A program made the translations under genes and the position numbers. The notes below the pieces were generated by a model. It did no database searches. It saw nothing but the letters and a program-made list of their open reading frames with translations, and was not told the origin of the DNA. DNA of 6,727 nucleotides from DATDMG01 sp036518955 (GTDB lineage Bacteria > Actinomycetota > Actinomycetes > Actinomycetales > Kineosporiaceae): contig DATDMG010000197.1 of the NCBI GenBank assembly GCA_036518955.1, positions 1 through 6,727 of the forward strand. Reading direction: 5' to 3'. Positions 1 through 5,784 of the stretch are shown in pieces (within the stretch, counting starts at the first letter, position 1; the number at the start of each line of letters is the position of its first letter).

Positions 1-407
1 TCCATCACGAAGCAGAGGGTGTCCGGGCCCACGAACCCCTCGCCCTTCTCGCCATCGCCGCGCACCGAACCCGCGCCCTCACCAGCAGCGTCGGGGCCGT
101 CGGCGCTGCCGGCCGGCTCCGGCCGCGACCGCTCCGTGGACCGCCCGAACAGCAACCGCCGCAACACCGCCAGATCCGCATGCAACCGCTCCGACTCCTG
201 CGCCTGCTCCGCCTGCCGCTCCTGCAGCCGCGTGTTGTCCTCACGCAGCTCGGCGTTGCCCTCACGCAACTGCCGGTTCTCCTCCAACACGGCAGCCAGC
301 GCATCCCGCAGCGATACCTCAGATGCCTCCGCATCCCCCGCAACCGGGGCAAGACCCGCCGCAACCCACACGCGGAACAGCCCACACCACCACAAGCCGC
401 CGATCAC
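1..407 (-). CDS. IS66-family transposase, N-terminal part (runs off left edge)
   Basis: Reading frame on the minus strand with no stop down to position 1, so the C-terminal and catalytic parts lie outside the window. About 135 residues are visible. A glutamate/glutamine/arginine-rich stretch (about residues 30-82), with repeats such as EENRQLREGNAELRED, looks like a coiled coil. It leads into VLRRLLFGRSTERSRPEP (about 81-98), which closely resembles the LRRxLFGRSSExxRPE signature at the N terminus of IS66 TnpC transposases; that comparison is from memory. A Gly/Asp-rich linker follows. The zinc finger and DDE domain expected next are not visible. The start is uncertain: GTG at 407 is used here, GTG at 371 is an alternative, the frame stays open further upstream, and no good ribosome binding site marks any of them. 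Third codon positions are strongly G/C, unlike the operon to the right. No IS66 terminal inverted repeat was recognised. Confidence 0.6.
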   Translation of the reverse strand, partial: MIGGLWWCGLFRVWVAAGLAPVAGDAEASEVSLRDALAAVLEENRQLREGNAELREDNTRLQERQAEQAQESERLHADLAVLRRLLFGRSTERSRPEPAGSADGPDAAGEGAGSVRGDGEKGEGFVGPDTLCFVM

Positions 408-607
408 GCACCGACACGATCGGCGTGTTGCACCCCTGCCAGCTGTCCCCACCCGAGCTGCCACGTGACGGGACTTCCGAGTACTTCGGTGCACGTGCGA
501 GCGCTGGTCGAGCCGGGACGGCTGACACCGAGTTGACGCCACCCTTGAGCCCTACTTCCGCACAGCTCGTCAACGATAGGTCAGGCCACTGTCACCGCTG
601 CTTCTTA

Positions 608-626
608 GGCTGCTGTTCCGGCAGCC
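608..626. repeat. Short inverted repeat / hairpin
   Basis: GGCTGC (608-613) and GCAGCC (621-626) form a perfect 6-bp stem around a 7-nt loop. No T-tract follows on either strand, so a terminator role is possible but not supported. Confidence 0.3.
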
Positions 627-716
627 GATGATGTCGGTCGGGCGCGGTGTCACCGTTCTCGGCCACGAACTTGCCTCAGTGAGAGGATCAGATCACAGCA
701 TACAGTCCATGACCCT

Positions 717-736
717 CCGGGCTGCGTCAGGCCCGG
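717..736. repeat. GC-rich hairpin upstream of the operon
   Basis: CCGGGC (717-722) pairs perfectly with GCCCGG (731-736), extended by a T-G pair, around a short loop. It lies about 215 bases before the first operon gene. It could be a terminator for transcription entering from outside or a structured leader element. No T-run follows and the role is unknown. Confidence 0.3.
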
Positions 737-935
737 TGGACGCGACATCTACAGGGTGAGGGGGTCCTTGCGCGAGCCTTCTGGAGGAATCATCACGGAA
801 CTTCGAACGAACTCGTCCCGCAGCCATCGCCGCGACGCGAGTTCTTGACGGAGTCCATGTCAACCGAGCGCCGTCTAGTCCGCGCACTTGTTTTGGAAAG
901 CTTGAGGAATGTGTGCTCATGTCGGCATTCTAGAT

Positions 936-942
936 GGAAAGG
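936..942 (+). promoter_or_regulatory. Ribosome binding site fixing the MqnA-like start
   Basis: GGAAAGG ends 7 nt before ATG at 950. This makes 950 the preferred start over the upstream in-frame start at 845, which would add 35 residues unlike the family N terminus. Confidence 0.65.
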
Positions 943-949
943 TGGCGCC

Positions 950-1858
950 ATGGATGCGGAAGCGCCAGTTCGGTTGGGCTGGTATTCTTACCTGAACTGC
1001 TTGCCCTTACGGGCCTTCTGGCGAACCAAGGTGGCAGTCAATGAGGTCATCGCTCCGCCCGACCAGCTCGCCGAGATGATGCTTCAAGGACAAGTGGACG
1101 TGGCGCCAATAAGTCTTATTGAGTATCTGCGTGCCGCTGACAGCCTCCAACCTCTCCCCGTCGCGGCCATAGGGAGCGACGGACCAGTGATGTCGTGCGT
1201 CTTGGTGACCCGTCGTGATCCTGAGGAGCTGGAGGGCCGGGTGGTGGCGCTCTCGACCGCCAGCCGAACGAGCGTGACGCTGGCCAGAATCCTGCTGTCC
1301 AATGATGCGGGAGTGCGCCCTGTCTATCAATCAGGCACAGGGAACACGATGGATCTCCTCAGAGGTGCGGATGCGGCAGTCATCATCGGGGACGAAGCAC
1401 TAGCCGCGCACGAGCGCCCACCTGCAGGCACGAAGGTGGTGGACCTCGGCTCGTGGTGGCGTCGATGGGCCGGGGCGCCCATGGTCTTCGCTGTGTGGGC
1501 CGCACGGGCAGAAATCGTCGCATCCCGTCAGAAACAGGTATGTGCACTGGGAACGGCACTGGCCCGTGCTGCAGAGGAGGCGCGCTTACGAACTGGCGCA
1601 CTCGTCCTGCCGCCCTCTGCCAGCAGACCGATAAAGCCGGCGACGCTTCGCCAGTACTTCCGCGTCCTCGACTACCGTCTAGGTCCGGACCAGGTCAACG
1701 GCATACGGCGATTCGCCGAGGAAGCTATGAGGGATGGTGCTCTACCTAGCGGCCGAGAGGTACTCGAGCGAGTGGAGAGGATCTGCCCGACCAGACCTAT
1801 TTCCCTGCTGGACGAGCGGCACCAGGAGCGTGTCTTGGAATTGGGAAGGCCCTTGTGA
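950..1858 (+). CDS. MqnA-like chorismate dehydratase homologue (menaquinone biosynthesis family)
   Basis: A 302-residue protein of the MqnA/MqnD family, which has a periplasmic-binding-protein fold but acts in the cytoplasm. MqnA dehydrates chorismate to 3-[(1-carboxyvinyl)oxy]benzoate, the first step of the futalosine menaquinone route. Family landmarks seen: RLGWYSYLNCLPL (8-20), with the conserved SYLN; DVAPISLIEYLR (50-61); IGSDGPVMSCVL (74-85); STASRTSVTLARILL (102-116); AAVIIGDEAL (142-151); VVDLGSWWRRWAGAPMVFAVW (163-183, given here only as a block). Length is slightly above the usual 270-290. The substrate-loop motifs look intact, so an active chorismate-type enzyme is plausible. No mqnB, mqnC or mqnD homologue is nearby; the neighbours are a ligase, an aminotransferase and a BacA-like protein, so a specialised role in secondary metabolism is inferred rather than respiratory menaquinone synthesis. 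Two TTA codons (1007-1009 and 1586-1588) would make translation bldA-dependent in a Streptomyces host. It overlaps the next gene by 4 nt. Confidence 0.85.
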   Translation: MDAEAPVRLGWYSYLNCLPLRAFWRTKVAVNEVIAPPDQLAEMMLQGQVDVAPISLIEYLRAADSLQPLPVAAIGSDGPVMSCVLVTRRDPEELEGRVVALSTASRTSVTLARILLSNDAGVRPVYQSGTGNTMDLLRGADAAVIIGDEALAAHERPPAGTKVVDLGSWWRRWAGAPMVFAVWAARAEIVASRQKQVCALGTALARAAEEARLRTGALVLPPSASRPIKPATLRQYFRVLDYRLGPDQVNGIRRFAEEAMRDGALPSGREVLERVERICPTRPISLLDERHQERVLELGRPL

Positions 1859-2148
1859 TACGACACATCGTCCTATTCAAACTGAATCCGGGGCTCAGCT
1901 TCGACGACCCACAGGTTCGGGAGGCGGAGCAAATGGCAGAGGCTGTCGGCCAGAAGGTGTCCGTTCTGAAGTATTGGCAGGCAGGCCGAAATATTAGTGA
2001 TAGGCCTATGGCCTACGACTATGTAGTCATTGGACTGGTCTCAGGCGCGGATGACTTGGAGAAGTACATGTATGACCCGTTCCATCAAGAGGCAATTCAA
2101 GCATGGCGCGGCGTCAGCACTTGGGTAATCGCTGACATCGCGGAGTAG
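1855..2148 (+). CDS. Dabb / stress-responsive alpha-beta barrel domain protein
   Basis: A 97-residue protein made of a single ferredoxin-like Dabb domain (Pfam stress-responsive A/B barrel). The family start is clear in IRHIVLFKLNPGLS (2-15), with the usual His at position 4. The central strand YDYVVIGLVSGADDLEKY (54-71) and the tail YDPFHQEAIQAW then VIADIAE (73-97) also fit. Dabb proteins are usually dimers; known members include uncharacterised stress proteins and the plant olivetolic acid cyclase, so a cyclase, isomerase or hydrolytic role on a small aromatic or polyketide-like substrate is possible but not shown. The GTG start overlaps the previous TGA (GTGA) and is preceded by GGGAAGG (1843-1849), indicating translational coupling to the MqnA-like gene and suggesting a shared step. 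Codons such as ATA, CTA, AAA and AAT near the start are unusual for a high-GC actinomycete. Confidence 0.85.
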   Translation: MIRHIVLFKLNPGLSFDDPQVREAEQMAEAVGQKVSVLKYWQAGRNISDRPMAYDYVVIGLVSGADDLEKYMYDPFHQEAIQAWRGVSTWVIADIAE

Positions 2149-2216
2149 CCAGGCCGCCCCTAGCTGGCCATATTCCACACTCACGGCTCATCTAGCAGGC
2201 TCAAGGGAGCACTGGC

Positions 2217-3662
2217 ATGTGGACCATCTTCAATGAAGATCTTGATCGGACGGCAAGAGAGCTCTGGGCGCGACAGCAGGATTTCGACAACGGGCGGTGG
2301 ACGACTGAGGATCTAGCGGCCTACCAGCTGGCGCAACTTCGCAAGACCATCACCTACGTCAAGAGAAACTCTCCCTTCTATGCTCGACGGCTGGCGGGAG
2401 TGGATCCGGACGTGCTCTGCGGGACAACGCCCGAGAGCCTCAGCGCAGTACCACCGACTACCAAGAGCGATCTGCGCGAGGCAATGTACGACATCGTTTC
2501 TAGACCTCTGTCTGCAGCCCGTATCTTCTACGAGACCACTGGAACAACGGGCCGAACGACCCCCTGCCCACGGGATGATATTGACATGCTGGTCAACGAT
2601 TTCGTCCTCACGTCCGCGTATGGGAAGATCCTTCAAAGTGCTGCCGCCGACGGCATCGTCGCTATCTCAGGTCCGACCGAGGTACACGCATTCGGAGACA
2701 CGTTCGGTGATGTGTGCCACAATCTGGGACTATCTTCGGTGAAGCTGTGGCCGCACTCACCCATGGTCGGATTCGACCGAGCACTCGACCTCTTGACGGA
2801 GCTGCCGATTCGGGCAATGTTCTGCACTCCGGGAATGGCCTTGACCCTTGCCAAAAAGGTGTTCTCCCGTGGTCTGGATCCGAGGGATCTTGGCGTCAAC
2901 GTGTTGATGCTGACGGGTGAGCTAGCCTCGCCCGCGCTCCTCGAAGGCATCGGGACCTTGTGGGGCGCCCAGAGTTACAACGCTCTTTACGCGTCACAAG
3001 AGGCATCGGTGCTAGGTGCCTCACATGCGGACGGACGAATGCGTTGTGCCTCTTTGACCAATCTGTACGAGGTTCTAGACCCCATTACCGGTCAGGCGTT
3101 GACGCCCGACTCGCACGGTGAAATGCGGGGGGAACTTGTCGTGACGGCCCTCTATCAGGGCGCCAAGCCGCTGGTCCGCTACCGCACGGGTGACCTGGTC
3201 CGACTCGAGGCTCCGTCCGGCATGAGCGGTGGGACCACTCCCGTGTCCGCTCGCGCGCCGATAATCGAGGTGCTCGGGCGCATTCGAGATGAGCTGTGGC
3301 TGGGTGAACAGAGCATTACCGGCTACGACTTGGAGGACACGCTACTGCGGGACCTACGCGGCTACATGGACTTCCAAATCGTCATTGACCAATGGAGGGG
3401 ACGAGACCACGTGACACTGCGCCTTCAGCCAGTCCCGGAGCGCTTCGGTGTTCCTCTAGAGGGGTCTGAGGCCGTTGCGCAACGTGCGGGCGAGAGACTC
3501 GGGATTGAGATCGACATTGAACAGGCTGAGCTGGGGCAAATCACCAGCACCGGGGCGATGGTGAGCTGGAAGGCTGCTCGAATTGTCGACAACCGGGAGG
3601 CTGGTGTAGATCACGAGCGACAGGCCGCTCTAAGCATTACAGGTGCGCGGGAGGCGCGGTGA
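2217..3662 (+). CDS. PaaK-like adenylate-forming ligase (phenylacetate-CoA ligase family)
   Basis: A 481-residue member of the ANL superfamily, closest in layout to phenylacetate-CoA ligase (PaaK) and CapK-type proteins. Such enzymes activate a carboxylic acid as its AMP ester and often pass it to CoA. Visible elements in order: QLRKTITYVKRNSPFYARRL (40-59), typical of PaaK N termini; PPTTKSDLRE (79-88); phosphate-binding loop ETTGTTGRTT (106-115); MLTGELAS (231-238); NALYASQEAS (255-264), in the place of the usual YGxTE; YRTGDLV (322-328); LGRIRDELWLGEQSI (353-367); and a C-terminal lysine in WKAARIVDNR (451-460), in the position of the catalytic Lys of GKAxRVxDxR. The machinery therefore looks complete. 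The substrate cannot be read from sequence; given the neighbours, a shikimate-derived aromatic or dihydroaromatic acid or amino acid is the best guess. The ATG start has AAGGGAG 7 nt upstream (2203-2209). It lies 68 nt after the Dabb gene and overlaps the aminotransferase gene by 4 nt. Confidence 0.85.
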   Translation: MWTIFNEDLDRTARELWARQQDFDNGRWTTEDLAAYQLAQLRKTITYVKRNSPFYARRLAGVDPDVLCGTTPESLSAVPPTTKSDLREAMYDIVSRPLSAARIFYETTGTTGRTTPCPRDDIDMLVNDFVLTSAYGKILQSAAADGIVAISGPTEVHAFGDTFGDVCHNLGLSSVKLWPHSPMVGFDRALDLLTELPIRAMFCTPGMALTLAKKVFSRGLDPRDLGVNVLMLTGELASPALLEGIGTLWGAQSYNALYASQEASVLGASHADGRMRCASLTNLYEVLDPITGQALTPDSHGEMRGELVVTALYQGAKPLVRYRTGDLVRLEAPSGMSGGTTPVSARAPIIEVLGRIRDELWLGEQSITGYDLEDTLLRDLRGYMDFQIVIDQWRGRDHVTLRLQPVPERFGVPLEGSEAVAQRAGERLGIEIDIEQAELGQITSTGAMVSWKAARIVDNREAGVDHERQAALSITGAREAR

Positions 3663-4699
3663 GCCAGCAGGCAAGGCCGGCGGCCTGGTTGGTCCACAAC
3701 GGGAAACTGGCACCCGCCAGTACCGCATCGCTGCCGCTCACAACGCAGGCACTGCATTACGGTACAGGCGTCTTTGAAGGCATCCGTGCCTACCCCAATT
3801 CAGTGGGGGATAGTCTGCTGCTCTTCAGGGCCCATGACCACTATCAGCGGCTCCACCGCTCCGCGAGACTTCTTCTGCTGGACCTCGACCTTGACGTGCC
3901 CGCTCTCGTGCAGCTCACCAGTGAGCTGTTGCGCCGAATCGGCAGGAGAGAAGCCACCTATGTGCGGCCGATCCTGCACAAGCTAGCCCTCCTGCCAGGG
4001 CAGCGTCCAGGCGTGGGATTGCGTGGTATCTCGACGTCACTGTCGATCGTGACCTTTCCACTTGGCGACTATGCTCCCAGCGAGGGCCTACGCTGCTGCA
4101 TCAGCAGTTGGACACGTCCGCCCCAGAGCGTGATACCAGTTCAGGCCAAGGTGACAGGCGCCTACGTCAACTCGGCCTTGGCCAGGGAGGAAGCCGCTGC
4201 TGGCGGGTACGACGACGCAATTCAGCTCACTATTCAGGGAGAAGTGGCCGAAGCCACCACTTCGAACGTGTTCACCGTACACGATGGCCTCGTGCGAACG
4301 CCACCCCTGACGGCGGACATCCTCCCTGGAATCACCCGCGATACGATCCTTACACTTGCCCGGAACGTTCTCGAATATCCTGTAGCCGAGGCAAGCCTCG
4401 GCCGGACCGACCTCCTGAACGCCGACGAGATCTTCCTCACCGGCACGGGGCTTGGTGTGGTACCCGTGACGGAGATTCAGGGTCGGCGCGTAGGAACAGG
4501 GCGTCCCGGCCCTGTCGGCATGCGGTTGCGCGAGCTCTATCGCGAAGCAGTGACGGGCCGCCTCCACGAGGCGCAAGCGTGGATCACCACCGTCCCGGTC
4601 GCAGCCCCGGACGCCCCAGCAGTGCCCACCGAGACTGCTGCAGCGGTCGAACTCGGTGGTGAACCGTCGCTCGTCGAGCACAGTGGGAGGACGCTATGA
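3659..4699 (+). CDS. Class IV aminotransferase, branched-chain (IlvE/BCAT) type
   Basis: A 346-residue fold-type IV PLP enzyme. Family landmarks: LHYGTGVFEGIRAY (32-45); YVRPILHKLAL (101-111); PLP lysine K164 in VQAKVTGAYVNSALAREEA (161-179); GYDDAIQLTIQGEVAEATTSNVF (from 183), whose E198 is the expected PLP-ring-nitrogen partner; PPLTADILPGITRDTILTLA (215-234); and TGTGLGVVPVTEIQGR (261-276). BCATs move an amino group between glutamate and branched-chain 2-oxo acids. In housekeeping IlvE the last motif is usually TGTAAEVTPV, and the AA-to-GL change lies in a loop that contacts the substrate carboxylate, so altered specificity is plausible. A likely role is amination of a 2-oxo acid made by the BacA-like neighbour. 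About 35-40 C-terminal residues (from about 310) are Ala/Pro/Glu-rich and extend beyond the normal family end. The GTG start overlaps the ligase stop (GTGA) with GGGAGG at 3649-3654, so the two are probably translationally coupled. Confidence 0.88.
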   Translation: MSQQARPAAWLVHNGKLAPASTASLPLTTQALHYGTGVFEGIRAYPNSVGDSLLLFRAHDHYQRLHRSARLLLLDLDLDVPALVQLTSELLRRIGRREATYVRPILHKLALLPGQRPGVGLRGISTSLSIVTFPLGDYAPSEGLRCCISSWTRPPQSVIPVQAKVTGAYVNSALAREEAAAGGYDDAIQLTIQGEVAEATTSNVFTVHDGLVRTPPLTADILPGITRDTILTLARNVLEYPVAEASLGRTDLLNADEIFLTGTGLGVVPVTEIQGRRVGTGRPGPVGMRLRELYREAVTGRLHEAQAWITTVPVAAPDAPAVPTETAAAVELGGEPSLVEHSGRTL

Positions 4700-4743
4700 C
4701 CAGACGATGCGGTGCGTTGGCAGGTGGGAGAGGCCATGACTAA
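4696..4743 (+). CDS. Possible 15-codon coupling ORF between aminotransferase and BacA-like genes
   Basis: ATG at 4696 overlaps the aminotransferase stop (ATGA) and follows GGGAGG (4685-4690) with 5-nt spacing, the clearest start signal at this junction. The frame reads MTRRCGALAGGRGHD and stops at TAA 4741-4743, just inside the BacA-like gene that starts at 4736 in another frame. It may be a translated leader that hands ribosomes to the next start. Alternatively it is the remnant of an original BacA-like start lost through a one-base shift between 4696 and 4736. No function is claimed for the peptide. Confidence 0.3.
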   Translation: MTRRCGALAGGRGHD

Positions 4744-5413
4744 TTTGGTCGCCTCGGACCGATCCATCGAACTGTCCGCCCTGCAGAACACCCCGCTTCG
4801 CGGCATCGGTACGCTCGGCCCGACAGGAACCAGTAGCGAGCATGCAGCCCTTGCCTTGTGGCGTTCGCTCGACCGCGAGGCATCAGTACCTGTTGTGCGT
4901 CTCTTCGACACCTATGAGATCGCGGCAGACGCACTCGTTCGTCGGCGCGTGAGTCACATAGTCGTAGCGAATGCTTATGCTGAGATAAATCGGCTGTACA
5001 TGTCCTCAGAATTGGAGTTGGCAGGGGCTTTTGTGTACGACACCCCCCCATACGGGGTGGCCGCGCCTCCGCTCACCAAAATTCCCGCCCGACCAGTGAT
5101 AGCCAGCCACCCTGCCCCTGTGCCGCTCCTGAATGAACTCCTGCTCGGACAGCGTACGTGGGAGGTCGTACTCGTTTCCTCGACGAGTCAGGCGGCCGCA
5201 GCCGCACAGAGGAGGGAGGTCGATCTCGCTCTCACCACACAGCCCGCTGCTGCGGAGCATGGGCTGAGCTTCATCTCTTCCAGCAGACCTATCCGGATGC
5301 TGTGGTCCATCTTCGTGCGCCACGCCGTGTCGGAGCATCCTGGCAATAATGGCACCTCAAGCGTGGGCCGTGACGCCGTGCCTTCCAATACTCCAGCGAC
5401 ACTTCATTATTGA
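4736..5413 (+). CDS. BacA-like prephenate decarboxylase homologue (bacilysin BacA family)
   Basis: A 225-residue protein resembling Bacillus BacA and the related AerD, SalX and Plu3043 enzymes, which decarboxylate prephenate without aromatising the ring and so feed dihydro-aromatic amino acids (anticapsin, Choi, cyclohexenylalanine, 2,5-dihydrophenylalanine). Landmarks: TLGPTGTSSEHAA (26-38), LFDTYE (56-61), IVVANAYAEINRLYM (75-89), FVYDTPPYGVA (99-109), VIASHPAPVPLL (121-132), VSSTSQAAAAA (147-157), VDLALT (162-167) and IRMLWSIF (186-193). These match, block by block, the BacA sequence as recalled. There is no ACT regulatory domain and no TRF motif of true prephenate dehydratases. BacA has VPHAY where this protein has VANAY (77-81), a possible active-site difference. 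The preferred ATG start has GGGAG then AGG just upstream (4725-4733); GTG at 4712 is an alternative adding 8 residues. The last 25 or so residues are low complexity. It overlaps the next gene by 4 nt. Confidence 0.8.
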   Translation: MTNLVASDRSIELSALQNTPLRGIGTLGPTGTSSEHAALALWRSLDREASVPVVRLFDTYEIAADALVRRRVSHIVVANAYAEINRLYMSSELELAGAFVYDTPPYGVAAPPLTKIPARPVIASHPAPVPLLNELLLGQRTWEVVLVSSTSQAAAAAQRREVDLALTTQPAAAEHGLSFISSSRPIRMLWSIFVRHAVSEHPGNNGTSSVGRDAVPSNTPATLHY

Positions 5414-5784
5414 TCAACTGGCTTGCTCCACTCGCCGCCGGTAGTGCATGCACGGGCGACCGCTTGGTGGTGTCGTCGCCAGAGACCAGTGCAGCTGGAA
5501 GCGGGGCTGCGCTGGGTGGCATTCTTGGCGATCGGGGGTGCTCGCTGGTTGCGCTTGTCCTCCACAGAGTTGGCCTGCAGTCGCTGCCGCCTGGTGCTTC
5601 AGTCAACATTCCTGACCTGGTGCCGATGCTCGCTGTGCTATGCTGTGATCCCGAATGGGGAGCGCTTGCTGCCCGGGCCGGTGCCGGGCGGTCACTGGTC
5701 GTAGGGGAGTCGTTACCGAGTTGGTGCGACTTAGATGGACTCCAAGCACCAGTGGAGGGAGGAGGGCGCGTCTATGCGGCCTGA
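5410..5784 (+). CDS. Unrecognised 124-residue protein
   Basis: Open frame whose TTG start overlaps the BacA-like stop (TTGA) and whose end overlaps the DUF2000 start by 11 nt. Position and coupling argue that it is a real gene in the operon. No family was recognised. The protein begins NWLAPLAAG (3-11) and is rich in Gly, Ala and Leu. It has a hydrophobic stretch GCSLVALVLHRVGL (43-56), a segment NIPDLVPMLAVLCCDPEW (66-83) with a Cys pair, and ends after LVVGESLPSWCDLDGL (96-111). Seven residues near the hydrophobic stretches are Cys, His or Trp, but there is no clear metal or redox motif, no signal peptide and no obvious membrane helix. The TTG has no good ribosome binding site, so translation would depend on re-initiation from the gene before; in-frame TTG 5464, GTG 5467 and GTG 5470 are alternatives. 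Two TTA codons occur (5713-5715, 5731-5733). Confidence 0.55.
   Translation: MINWLAPLAAGSACTGDRLVVSSPETSAAGSGAALGGILGDRGCSLVALVLHRVGLQSLPPGASVNIPDLVPMLAVLCCDPEWGALAARAGAGRSLVVGESLPSWCDLDGLQAPVEGGGRVYAA
5754..5766 (+). promoter_or_regulatory. Extended purine-rich ribosome binding site of the DUF2000 gene
   Basis: GGAGGGAGGAGGG ends 7 nt before ATG 5774. It contains several overlapping Shine-Dalgarno matches and fixes 5774 as the start, rather than the in-frame upstream ATG at 5735. Confidence 0.7.

Larger units (their letters stand above)
408..949. other. Intergenic stretch with no convincing gene
   Basis: Short open frames exist on both strands but none has a credible ribosome binding site, codon bias or recognisable protein. 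It should hold the promoter of the downstream operon. TTGACG at 845-850 is a reasonable -35 hexamer, but the nearest TA-containing -10-like element (TCTAGT, 874-879) is about 23 bases away, too far for a normal sigma-70 promoter, so no promoter is called. Two GC hairpins (608-626 and 717-736) are listed separately. In the plus-strand frame, a short run at about 489-536 (VRALVEPGRLTPS then stop) resembles the tail of a zinc-type alcohol dehydrogenase, but it is too short to assign. Confidence 0.5.

Noticed and set aside
489..536. VRALVEPGRLTPS-stop as a remnant of a zinc alcohol dehydrogenase
   Set aside because: Only about 14 residues resemble that family; chance similarity cannot be excluded.
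19..631. Overlapping plus-strand open frames at the left end
   Set aside because: They are the antisense of the high-GC transposase frame, are Ser/Pro/Arg-rich with no recognisable protein, and lack start signals.
845..879. TTGACG ... TCTAGT as the operon promoter
   Set aside because: The spacing of about 23 nt is outside the normal 16-19 range and the second element is a weak match.
693..920. Minus-strand frame of 75 codons upstream of the operon
   Set aside because: No codon bias, no ribosome binding site, and it matches no family that I recognise.
845..949. N-terminal extension of the MqnA-like protein from the start at 845
   Set aside because: No ribosome binding site precedes 845, the extra 35 residues do not look like the family, and GGAAAGG sits at the right distance from ATG 950.
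4108..4662. Plus-strand frame of 184 codons in another frame of the aminotransferase gene
   Set aside because: Arg/Ser/Pro-rich shadow of the true frame.
4088..4681. Long minus-strand frame of 197 codons inside the aminotransferase gene
   Set aside because: It lies antisense to a gene with clear family motifs and its translation looks random; long antisense frames are common in high-GC DNA.
4736..5413. True prephenate dehydratase (PheA) for phenylalanine synthesis
   Set aside because: It lacks the C-terminal ACT domain and the TRF catalytic motif, and the blocks match BacA better.
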